Shown: positions 1-6,348, counted from the stretch's first letter. The stretch is DNA of 7,284 nt from Cryomorphaceae bacterium (GCA_003444795.1 DLWR01000077.1:1-7284), one strand, 5' to 3'. The notes: a model not told the origin generated them from the sequence alone. Translations and numbers: made by a program.

Positions 1-55
1 AGCTCCTGCTGTTGAGGCTGCTGAAGAGTCTTCGGAAGAAGCTGCTGCAGAATAA
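1..55 (+). CDS. rpsP: 30S ribosomal protein S16, C-terminal end (partial)
   Basis: Only the last 17 codons and the TAA stop are in the window (first whole codon at position 2, stop at 53-55). They encode an acidic, alanine- and glutamate-rich tail, APAVEAAEESSEEAAAE. This alone would not identify a gene. However, S16 proteins of Bacteroidota often carry such a low-complexity Ala/Glu extension beyond the conserved core, and rpsP normally sits directly before rimM, which starts 6 bases after this stop. S16 is a primary binding protein of the 30S subunit and acts in early assembly. The tail is probably disordered. The identification rests on gene order and tail composition, because the diagnostic S16 core lies outside the window. 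A different acidic-tailed protein cannot be excluded. Confidence 0.7.
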   Translation, partial: APAVEAAEESSEEAAAE

Positions 56-61
56 TTTCTC

Positions 62-586
62 ATGGAGGGCTATTTCCAGCTCGGATACCTCCGGAAAAAG
101 CACGGATATAAAGGAGAAGTCATTCTCCACGTAGAATCAGATCATCCAGCACGCTATGCGTCGCTGGATGTTCTTTTTTTTGAGGAAGCCGGACAACCTA
201 TCCCCTACTTTGTTTCCTCCATCCGAACCCATATTACCTCAGAATTCATCCTCCGACTGGAGGATGCTGATGACGAGGCCAGCGTTCAATCCCTAGTCGG
301 GAAAGCCGTTTTTTTACCTGAAGAGGATTTGCCGGAGCTTGACGACGATCAGTACTACTACCATGAAATCATTGGATTTGACGTCAAGGATGCCGCTGTC
401 TCTGAGACGATGACCTTAGAAGACGTAATTGAACGGCCCGGTCAACCTTTGTTGGTGTTGAGCCATCCTCAGCGCGAAAATCCCATCTACATTCCGCTGG
501 TGGATGAATTCGTCGTCTCTATGGACAAGAAGGCCAAATGCTTAACATTGGCGGCACCCGCAGAGCTGTATAGCCTCGGCGACTAA
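62..586 (+). CDS. rimM: Ribosome maturation factor RimM
   Basis: RimM binds ribosomal protein S19 and helps mature the 3' (head) domain of 16S rRNA in the 30S subunit; it acts in the cytoplasm. The 174-residue product has the usual family length and two domains. The N-terminal beta-barrel shows the signature G8-YLRKKHGYKGEV (residues 8-20). The C-terminal PRC-barrel half starts at the conserved tyrosine run Y98-Y100 followed by HEIIGFDV, and contains the IPLVDEFV segment (144-151) typical of RimM. The ATG at 62 is the only good start that keeps the N-terminal signature. No Shine-Dalgarno sequence precedes it, only an A/T-rich stretch, as is normal in Bacteroidota. The 6-base gap to the preceding stop indicates co-transcription with rpsP. 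trmD, which follows rimM in many other phyla, is absent; a convergent metabolic gene comes next. Confidence 0.95.
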   Translation: MEGYFQLGYLRKKHGYKGEVILHVESDHPARYASLDVLFFEEAGQPIPYFVSSIRTHITSEFILRLEDADDEASVQSLVGKAVFLPEEDLPELDDDQYYYHEIIGFDVKDAAVSETMTLEDVIERPGQPLLVLSHPQRENPIYIPLVDEFVVSMDKKAKCLTLAAPAELYSLGD

Positions 587-629
587 AAAACCGCTGAATA
601 AAGGCACCGACGCACAATACGCGCTGTCG

Positions 630-1973
630 CTAGGCCTCTAGTGTAACCCGCTCATCAAATCGAATGCCCCAGTCCGCCAGCTCGTGCAGAATGGGTTGAT
701 ACACCTCTTGCTTCAAGGGCATTAGGACGCCTCTATCCTTTAGCAGGCCTTTGACGACCAAACGAGTCGCCATAGCTACAGGCAATCCAACGGTAAAGGC
801 CATGGCGGTATTTTGGGCGCTTTTTCCCTTGCATACCATGGAAGACTCCAAGCGGAAGGTTTGACCACCTAAACGGTAATAGATACGATGCCACATGACC
901 AGCATGTCCCTATCCTCCTCGGTCATCGTCCATTTCTTTTCCAAAATTGCCTGAAGAATTTGAGCCGGACTTCCTTTTTGCAGCCCCACAGGTTCCTCCC
1001 TAAAGAGGTCTAGCCACTCAAAGAGCTCCATCAACTCAGAGTCCTGCGGTATTTGTAGATAGTGCATCAGTTTTAGCTCCACACTGTCCGAGGCATGATA
1101 GGCCAGAAAACTGTTTAAGAAGCTCCGATGCGTCATTGTGGACACCCCTTCCATTTGGTAGCTATCGTCCGTAGCACCCAGCTGCACAAAGACATCCCAC
1201 GCTCGGCAAAACCCTGGCCTGCGGAGCGTTCCGCGATACATGGTGGGAATGCCATCTAGGCCATAGGCCGAAATGTATTTGAGCGAATCCCGGTTGGCAT
1301 AGCCTTCAAATCGGCCGTAACCCGGGATGCTCATGAATTCCGTTCGACGGAAGAGTTTGTGATACGGGATGAATTTATAGAGCCCTTCTTGGATGAACTT
1401 CACGGCCCCGCCGGCACCGGCAAGCACGACATTTCGAGGATTCCAGGTGAACTTGTATTGCCACGGGTTGCTGGGGCTTTCTGGTGCCAATATGCCCCCA
1501 CAAAAGCTTTCATAGGACATAATTTCGGCGCTCTTGGCCCGCAATTTTTCTAGAATTTCCATGGTCGACATGTGGTCGATTCCAGGATCTACCCCACATT
1601 CATTCAGGAAGATGAGCCCTTTTGCTTTGGCTTCATCGTGCAAGGCTTGCATTTCTGGGCTGACATAGCTGGCAGTCACTAAGTGCTTGTTGTGCACCAA
1701 GCAGGACTTTGCGACCTCCACATGCATGAAGGCGGGCAGCATGCTCACCACAACATCTGCCTGTTGAATCCAGCCTTCACGGACAACGGCATCACTCAAG
1801 TCCGCCCCTACGGCATGGATGGCGGGAAATGCTGCACATTTCGCTTGGAGGGCCTTTTCGTCTTGGTCCAATACGGACACTTTCCACTCCGATGATTCCG
1901 AATGGGTGGCAAAGTATTCAATCATGGCCGATGTACTTTTTCCTGCGCCAAAAACAACAATGTGCTGAACCAA
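630..1973 (-). CDS. Saccharopine dehydrogenase family protein (LYS9-like)
   Basis: The family comprises NAD(P)-dependent reductases with a Rossmann domain and a catalytic/dimerisation domain. The closest functional model is saccharopine dehydrogenase (glutamate-forming), which splits saccharopine into glutamate and 2-aminoadipate semialdehyde in lysine breakdown. From a TTG start at 1973 the product has 447 residues. It begins with beta1 and the dinucleotide-binding loop VVFGAGKSTS (6-15). Next come DVVVSMLPA (73-81), the family motif NECGVDPGIDHM (124-135), SFCGGILAPES (156-166), FTWNPRNVVLAGAGG (175-189) and EGYANRDSLKY (223-233). The frame stays open to 2249, but the upstream part runs into the divergent pckA gene and looks non-coding. 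TTG at 1973 places the start two residues before the Rossmann strand, as in relatives I remember; GTG at 2000 is the alternative. The gene is convergent with rimM and divergent from pckA. Family is certain; the exact substrate is inferred, and related carboxynorspermidine or homospermidine enzymes are possible but less likely. Confidence 0.88.
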   Translation of the reverse strand: MVQHIVVFGAGKSTSAMIEYFATHSESSEWKVSVLDQDEKALQAKCAAFPAIHAVGADLSDAVVREGWIQQADVVVSMLPAFMHVEVAKSCLVHNKHLVTASYVSPEMQALHDEAKAKGLIFLNECGVDPGIDHMSTMEILEKLRAKSAEIMSYESFCGGILAPESPSNPWQYKFTWNPRNVVLAGAGGAVKFIQEGLYKFIPYHKLFRRTEFMSIPGYGRFEGYANRDSLKYISAYGLDGIPTMYRGTLRRPGFCRAWDVFVQLGATDDSYQMEGVSTMTHRSFLNSFLAYHASDSVELKLMHYLQIPQDSELMELFEWLDLFREEPVGLQKGSPAQILQAILEKKWTMTEEDRDMLVMWHRIYYRLGGQTFRLESSMVCKGKSAQNTAMAFTVGLPVAMATRLVVKGLLKDRGVLMPLKQEVYQPILHELADWGIRFDERVTLEA

Positions 1974-2056
1974 TGAGGGTGAATTGGAGTCGGATATCAC
2001 GTCAAGGGTGTTGAAAAGTGATTGTTTTCTGAGAATTATTACGGCTAAGGTAGGGC

Positions 2057-2064
2057 TACATTTG
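2057..2064 (+). promoter_or_regulatory. Candidate pckA promoter, Bacteroidota -7 box
   Basis: TACATTTG matches the Bacteroidota sigma-ABfr -7 consensus TAnnTTTG exactly and lies in the intergenic region between the divergent dehydrogenase gene and pckA. Transcription would begin near 2070, giving a leader of about 20 bases to the ATG at 2089. No proper -33 TTG is present at the usual distance: TTA at 2036-2038 has an 18-base spacer, and the nearest TTG (2022-2024) is too far. A six-fixed-base match is expected only a few times per window by chance, so its location in a short intergenic region is what gives it weight. Confidence 0.45.
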
Positions 2065-2088
2065 TCTAACCCTTGATCGAAATTCGTT

Positions 2089-3687
2089 ATGATCTCCTTT
2101 GGCGATGGCGTGGCGCATTCCCTTTCGTGGATGGCAGCACTTGGCTTGCGGAATGCCTCTGTCGTTTTCCAAGCTGATCCCGATTTCTTGACCCAGGAGA
2201 CGCTCCGACTCAACCGTGGAACCCTCACCCATTCTGGCGTTCTAAGCATTCAAACGGGCAAATTCACCGGACGCTCTCCCGAAGACCGTTTTATTGTGGA
2301 CGACGCCAAGACTCATGAAAAAGTTTGGTGGGGCTCCATTAACAAACCTTTTAGTGAGGCGGCCTACCACGCACTGAAAGCCAAAGTGATCCGCTATTTG
2401 GACGGCAAAAAACTTTATGTGCGAGAGGCGCGTGCGGGCGCTTTAGAACGTGTGTCTGTAGGCATCAGAGTGATCAATGAATACCCTGAGCACAACCTCT
2501 TTGCCTACAACATGTTCCTGGATCCTTCGGAGGACGTGAAGCCGGAATGGACCATCCTGCATGCGCCTGATTTTCATGCAGATCCTAGCACTGATGGCAC
2601 GCGTCAATCCAATTTTGCGATCTTGTCCTTTGCGGACAAAACCATTTTAATTGGTGGCACGGGCTACACGGGTGAAATCAAAAAAGGCATCTTCTCTGCC
2701 TTGAATTTTTTACTTCCCACCCAGCAGAATACCTTCCCCATGCACTGTTCTGCCAATTTGGGCAAGGACGGAGACACCGCTTTGTTCTTTGGGCTATCTG
2801 GGACGGGAAAGACCACACTTTCTGCGGATCCGCATCGCGCCCTCATTGGGGACGACGAACATGGATGGACCGCGGATGGCACCATTTTCATTTTTGAAGG
2901 CGGGTGCTATGCTAAGGTGATTGACCTTTCGGAAGAGAAAGAACCCGATATCTGGCGTGCTATTCGACCCGGTGCCATTCTTGAGAATATCGTCATGGAT
3001 GCGGATGGAACTCCCGATTACAGTGATAGCAGCGTAACGGAAAATACCCGAGTCTCCTACCCTATTGAGCACATTGACCATATCGCTCCCAGTCTCATGG
3101 GTCAAAACCCTCAGAATATCTTCTTCCTAACCTGCGATGCTTATGGGGTTCTGCCTCCGATGTCCAAATTAGGGCCGGAACAAGCCGCTTACCATTTCAT
3201 ATCGGGGTATACCGCCAAAGTCGCAGGTACTGAGGCCGGTGTCACAGAACCTAAAGCGGTTTTTTCTGCATGCTTTGGCGCTCCCTTCATGCCACTTCAC
3301 CCCTCGGAATATGCCGCTATGCTCATGGAAAAAATGCGCTCTGGTGCATTAAACGTTTGGCTGGTCAACACCGGCTGGGTGGGAGGCGGCTACGGCGTCG
3401 GCCAGCGCATTAAGCTGCGTTATACCCGGGCCATGATTACCGCCGCTCTCCACGGTGAAGCCTTAGAATTCAAAGAAGATGCCCGATTTGGCGTAGCCTT
3501 CGTTTCCGCTTGTCCAGGGGTTCCAAACGACGTCTTGCAGGCCAAAGGGCAATGGACCGATGACCAAGCGTATGAGATGGCCGCAGACGACTTGGCACGT
3601 CGCTTCCAGGAGAACTTCAAAAAGTTTGAAGCGGGAGCCTCTGCAGCCATTTTAGCCGGAGGACCGAAAGCCCTGCAATCCGCCTAA
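2089..3687 (+). CDS. pckA: Phosphoenolpyruvate carboxykinase (ATP)
   Basis: PckA converts oxaloacetate and ATP to PEP, ADP and CO2, the first committed step of gluconeogenesis in the cytoplasm. The 532-residue product has full family length. Visible signatures are TGKFTGRSPEDRF (56-68, substrate-binding Arg62), IGGTGYTGEIKKGIFS (188-203, with the metal- and substrate-binding Lys198/199), MHCSAN (218-223, metal-ligand His219), P-loop GLSGTGKT (235-242), metal-binding DDEHGW (255-260) and ENTRVSYP (318-325, Arg321). All key residues are present, so the enzyme should be active. The start is uncertain. ATG at 2089 follows the candidate promoter with a short leader and gives an N-terminus of usual flavobacterial length. 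ATG at 2131 (MAALGLRN) would give 518 residues and also keeps the conserved region. The gene is divergent from the dehydrogenase gene and ends 8 bases from the convergent PIN-PhoH gene. Confidence 0.96.
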   Translation: MISFGDGVAHSLSWMAALGLRNASVVFQADPDFLTQETLRLNRGTLTHSGVLSIQTGKFTGRSPEDRFIVDDAKTHEKVWWGSINKPFSEAAYHALKAKVIRYLDGKKLYVREARAGALERVSVGIRVINEYPEHNLFAYNMFLDPSEDVKPEWTILHAPDFHADPSTDGTRQSNFAILSFADKTILIGGTGYTGEIKKGIFSALNFLLPTQQNTFPMHCSANLGKDGDTALFFGLSGTGKTTLSADPHRALIGDDEHGWTADGTIFIFEGGCYAKVIDLSEEKEPDIWRAIRPGAILENIVMDADGTPDYSDSSVTENTRVSYPIEHIDHIAPSLMGQNPQNIFFLTCDAYGVLPPMSKLGPEQAAYHFISGYTAKVAGTEAGVTEPKAVFSACFGAPFMPLHPSEYAAMLMEKMRSGALNVWLVNTGWVGGGYGVGQRIKLRYTRAMITAALHGEALEFKEDARFGVAFVSACPGVPNDVLQAKGQWTDDQAYEMAADDLARRFQENFKKFEAGASAAILAGGPKALQSA

Positions 3688-3695
3688 TTACGGCT

Positions 3696-5048
3696 TTACA
3701 ACATATCGTTTGCGAGATTGGCGAGTTCTGAACGCTCCCCTTTCTCCAACGTGACGTGTGCATATAGGGGCTGCCCCTTCAAGCGATCCACCAAATAGGA
3801 AAGTCCATTTGACTGTTCATCCAGATAGGGTGTATCAATCTGGTGCACGTCCCCGGTGAAGATAAACTTGGAGTTTTCGCCGGCTCGCGTGATGATGGTT
3901 TTCACTTCATGTGGGGTCAAGTTTTGCGCTTCATCCACAATGAAGATGACGTTGGACAAGGACCGTCCTCGGATATAAGCCAGCGGTGTCACGAGAATCT
4001 TCTCGTTAGCCACCATCTCGTCGATCTGTTTGAAGTTGCGGTCGCGTTCCCCAAACTGATTTTTAATGAATTTCAAATTATCCCAAAGCGGCTGCATGTA
4101 AGGGTTTATCTTTTGTTCAGCATCTCCCGGCAAAAAACCTATGTCGCGATTGCTCAATGGGACGATAGGACGCGCGAGATAGATCTGCTTGAAGTCTCTT
4201 CGCTGCTCCAGCGAACCCGCTAGGGCAAGCAAAGTCTTGCCCGTTCCTGCCACACCCGTGAGGGTCACAAGCTTGATGTCCGGGTGCATAATCGCATGGA
4301 GTGCAAAGGTTTGTTCGCTGTTCCTAGGCTTAATACCATAGTAACTGGACTTTTCCACCAATTCCATGCTTTCCGATTTGCCGTGGTAAAAGCCCAACGC
4401 GGAAGATTTGGCCGATTTCAGAATGTAAAAATGATTGGACTGAAGGCCGAGCTTTTGATGAGCTTTCAAAGCCGAGTCCAAGTGGACCATCTTCTTTTCG
4501 TAGAGCGACTGCAAAGCTTTTTCCGGGAAGGCGGGGATTTCCGCACGACCCGTGAAGCGCGTGTCTGTTTCTTTGACTTTACCCGTGAGGTAGTCCTCCG
4601 CTTGAACATTCAACGCCTTGGCTTTCAACCGAAGATTGATGTCCTTGGTAACTAAAATAACGGGCCGATCTGGCTCCTCTTGTTGTAAGTAGAGCGCGGC
4701 GTTAATGATTTTGTGGTCATTTTTTCCTTTGCCAAAGATCTCTGTAGCATCCACGTGAAGACTGGGCGTAGCCATGATAACGCGGAACTTGCCGCGCTTT
4801 CCACCATTGAGATCAATCCAATCGGTGAGTGGTTTTTCCGCGGCCTTTTTATCTAGCATTCGGATAAACTCGCGTGCCTCAAAATTCTTGGTGTCACTGC
4901 CCTTTTTGAACTCATCCAATTCTTCAAGCACCGGGATGGGGATGGCCACATCATGCTCTTCAAAATTCATGATCGCATGGTGATCGTAGAGGATGACGGA
5001 GGTGTCAAGTACGAAGATTTTGCGCGGAGACTTTGACGCTTTAGGCAT
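3696..5048 (-). CDS. phoH: PIN-domain PhoH family ATPase (PhoH2-like)
   Basis: This 450-residue protein fuses an N-terminal PIN ribonuclease domain to a C-terminal PhoH ATPase domain, the arrangement of B. subtilis YlaK and of PhoH2 proteins, some of which have RNase and RNA-unwinding activity. The PIN domain (about 10-155) shows FVLDTSVILYD (Asp15), VLEELDEFK (Glu43/Glu44), NDHKIINAAL (Asp111) and VTKDINLR (Asp136). This is a complete acidic set, so the nuclease is probably intact. The linker region (about 160-240) carries no motif I recognise. The PhoH domain has Walker A GVAGTGKT (265-272), ARPIVP (292-297), Walker B VIFIVDEAQN (367-376) and the TGD sensor (398-400). The ATG at 5048 precedes a basic MPKASKSPRK leader. 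The protein is cytoplasmic with no signal peptide. Its likely role is ATP-driven RNA processing or decay; its in vivo substrate is unknown. It is divergent from the Crp/Fnr gene. Confidence 0.93.
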   Translation of the reverse strand: MPKASKSPRKIFVLDTSVILYDHHAIMNFEEHDVAIPIPVLEELDEFKKGSDTKNFEAREFIRMLDKKAAEKPLTDWIDLNGGKRGKFRVIMATPSLHVDATEIFGKGKNDHKIINAALYLQQEEPDRPVILVTKDINLRLKAKALNVQAEDYLTGKVKETDTRFTGRAEIPAFPEKALQSLYEKKMVHLDSALKAHQKLGLQSNHFYILKSAKSSALGFYHGKSESMELVEKSSYYGIKPRNSEQTFALHAIMHPDIKLVTLTGVAGTGKTLLALAGSLEQRRDFKQIYLARPIVPLSNRDIGFLPGDAEQKINPYMQPLWDNLKFIKNQFGERDRNFKQIDEMVANEKILVTPLAYIRGRSLSNVIFIVDEAQNLTPHEVKTIITRAGENSKFIFTGDVHQIDTPYLDEQSNGLSYLVDRLKGQPLYAHVTLEKGERSELANLANDML

Positions 5049-5118
5049 AGTATAGTAGGAAGTTTAGGGTTAATTTAGGCGGAAGAATGACGATTTGTTC
5101 GGTATCTAAAAAGATGTT

Positions 5119-5131
5119 TTGAACAATTCAA
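5119..5131. promoter_or_regulatory. Palindrome TTGAA-CAA-TTCAA, possible Crp/Fnr-family operator
   Basis: A perfect 5-bp inverted repeat around a 3-base centre lies in the region between the divergent PIN-PhoH and Crp/Fnr genes, about 40 bases before the regulator's ATG. Its ends, TTGA and TCAA, are the half-sites read by FNR-type recognition helices. The spacing is N5 rather than the N6 of the classical FNR site TTGAT-N4-ATCAA, so the match is imperfect. Autoregulation of the regulator, control of the phoH-side gene, or both would fit, but this is inference. Confidence 0.35.
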
Positions 5132-5171
5132 CAAGGATAACCTAGACGTAACCGCAGTTTTGCATTCCCCC

Positions 5172-5813
5172 ATGGCCCTACCCGACGCACAGGCGATTCA
5201 AGCGCATTTTGGCTTCCAAAATGAAGCGCTCTTGGCAGACATCGTAAAACATGGAAGGTTCTGCACTTTCCAAACGGGCGATCTCATTGCAGAACCGGGT
5301 ATGCCCGTGGACTTTGTGCCCCTTATTCTCAAAGGGAATTTGCGCGTCATGCGCCGAGATGACCACAATGACCGCGAACTCTTTCTGTATTTTTTAACGG
5401 CAGGATCGACCTGTTCTAGCACCATTAACTGCTGCATGACTGGGAAGCGAGTCACGGTGGAAGTGGTGGTAGAAGAAGAAACAGAGATGGTCTGCATTCC
5501 AAATGCCTTTGCATCCTCCTGGATCAAAGAACATCCAGAGTGGATGGAGTTTGTTCTACGGAGCTACCAACTGCGATTTGAAGAGGCCTTGCATGCACTT
5601 GACGAGGTGGCCTTTCGACAACTAGACGAGCGCCTGTGGAACTTTCTCCAGGAAAAAGCCCGTTTAACCGATGGAAACTTGGTAGAAATGAGCCATTCGG
5701 AACTAGCCCAAGCCTTGCACTCCTCGCGCGAGGTGGTTTCTCGCTTGTTGAAAAAACTGGAATCAGAGCAACGCCTCGAATTAGGCCGAAACCGCATCCA
5801 AATTCTGGGCTAA
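5172..5813 (+). CDS. Crp/Fnr family transcriptional regulator with Cys cluster
   Basis: This 213-residue protein has the two-domain Crp/Fnr layout. The N-terminal cyclic-nucleotide-binding-like beta-roll (about 15-115) lies before the long dimer helix (about 118-150). The C-terminal winged helix-turn-helix (about 150-213) includes MSHSELAQALHSSREVVSRL (173-192). The recognition helix carries E187-V-V-S190-R191, the ExxSR pattern used by FNR to read TTGA half-sites. The sensor domain lacks an evident cAMP-binding RxS pocket. Instead it has Cys81, Cys87 and Cys88 in TCSSTINCC, plus Cys31 and Cys108; the TC(x5)CC pattern recurs in flavobacterial relatives I remember. No N-terminal FNR 4Fe-4S cysteine set is present. 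ATG at 5172 is preferred; an in-frame TTG at 5160 would add four residues. The ligand or signal is unknown; a thiol or redox signal is an inference. A membrane-TPR gene follows after 19 bases. Confidence 0.9.
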   Translation: MALPDAQAIQAHFGFQNEALLADIVKHGRFCTFQTGDLIAEPGMPVDFVPLILKGNLRVMRRDDHNDRELFLYFLTAGSTCSSTINCCMTGKRVTVEVVVEEETEMVCIPNAFASSWIKEHPEWMEFVLRSYQLRFEEALHALDEVAFRQLDERLWNFLQEKARLTDGNLVEMSHSELAQALHSSREVVSRLLKKLESEQRLELGRNRIQILG

Positions 5814-5828
5814 GTAGCCCTATTTTTG
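5807..5828 (+). terminator. Probable intrinsic terminator or attenuator after the Crp/Fnr gene
   Basis: GGGCTA (5807-5812) and TAGCCC (5815-5820) form a perfect inverted repeat. The realistic fold is a 5-bp GC-rich stem with loop AAGT. It is followed at once by TATTTTTG, a T-tract. The stem includes the regulator's TAA stop (5811-5813), and the T-tract ends 4 bases before the next ATG (5833). The stem is short, so termination may be partial, acting as an attenuator between the two genes. Confidence 0.45.
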
Positions 5829-5832
5829 ACCT

Positions 5833-6348
5833 ATGATTCGCAAGTACATTCGACTGGCCCTCGCTGTGGCCGTTTCTGGCGCCGCAGTATGGCAGTTTAC
5901 CGAAGGAGAAATTGGAAATGGTATTTTCTTGGTACTTCTCTCTGGGATTCCCCTGCTCTTCCACTTCCGCAATGAGCGCATTCTCCTTGCTCTTTGGTAT
6001 GTGCGCAAACAAGACTTCGAAAAATCTAGCCATCAGTTAGCGGCCATTTCCCATCCGGAGAAAACGCTGATCAAAGGCCAACTTGCCTACTACTACTTCC
6101 TGCAAGGATTAATGACCTCGCAGACTAACCTTTCCAAGAGCGAAACTTGGATGAAAAAAGCATTAACTACGGGTCTTCGCTTGAAGCAAGACCGCGCACT
6201 TGCAAAGATGCAATTGGCCGCCATGGCCATGACCAAGCGCAAGAAAAAGGAGGCGCAAGCCCTCCTTACAGAAGCAAAAAAGCTGGACGACAAGGGAGTC
6301 CTCGCCGACCAGCTCAAAATGCTTAAACAGCAGTTAAACCGGATCTAA
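5833..6348 (+). CDS. Conserved membrane protein, two TM segments plus TPR-like region
   Basis: The 171-residue product begins with a basic MIRKYIR followed by a hydrophobic helix (about 7-21), a short polar turn QFTEGEIGN (21-29) and a second hydrophobic helix (about 30-45). This makes a helical hairpin in the inner membrane with both ends probably cytoplasmic. Residues about 58-168 are helical and resemble two or three degenerate tetratricopeptide repeats. Segments include YYYFLQGLMTSQTNLSKSE, WMKKALTTGL, AKMQLAAMAMTKRKKKEAQ and LLTEAKKLDDKG, with alternating aromatic and alanine positions. Similar proteins recur in Flavobacteriia as uncharacterised membrane proteins. No catalytic motif is visible, so an adaptor or scaffold role is the most one can infer. 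The gene lies 19 bases after the Crp/Fnr gene behind a hairpin and T-tract, and ends 7 bases from convergent yajC. Function unknown. Confidence 0.85.
   Translation: MIRKYIRLALAVAVSGAAVWQFTEGEIGNGIFLVLLSGIPLLFHFRNERILLALWYVRKQDFEKSSHQLAAISHPEKTLIKGQLAYYYFLQGLMTSQTNLSKSETWMKKALTTGLRLKQDRALAKMQLAAMAMTKRKKKEAQALLTEAKKLDDKGVLADQLKMLKQQLNRI

Noticed and set aside
2..52. Alanine/glutamate repeat as a DNA repeat element
   Set aside because: The repetitive look comes from a coding Ala/Glu-rich protein tail, with varied synonymous codons, not from a mobile or structural DNA repeat.
600..632. Possible terminator between rimM and the dehydrogenase gene (CGAC...GTCG arms)
   Set aside because: The stem needs a 3-base bulge and there is no T-tract on either strand, so it is not a convincing intrinsic terminator.
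1359..2014. Several short plus-strand open frames inside the dehydrogenase gene
   Set aside because: They are antisense shadows without recognisable domains or translation signals.
3680..3697. Possible bidirectional terminator between pckA and phoH
   Set aside because: Only a 3-bp stem around TAATTA can be formed and no T-run follows.
5071..5078. Plus-strand TAATTTAG as a promoter -7 box for the Crp/Fnr gene
   Set aside because: One mismatch to the consensus, no -33 element, and nearly 100 bases from the start codon.
5132..5139. Minus-strand TATCCTTG as a phoH promoter -7 box
   Set aside because: It has one mismatch to TAnnTTTG and no -33 TTG at the right distance; in an A/T-rich intergenic region this is expected by chance.
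5160..5171. In-frame TTG upstream extension of the Crp/Fnr gene
   Set aside because: An ATG lies only four codons downstream at 5172 and gives a normal N-terminus; the added residues HSPP-type leader has no sign of conservation.
5524..6033. Long minus-strand open frame (169 codons) opposite the Crp/Fnr and membrane-protein genes
   Set aside because: It lies antisense to two well-supported genes, spans their junction, and its product has low-complexity, family-less sequence; it is a shadow frame.
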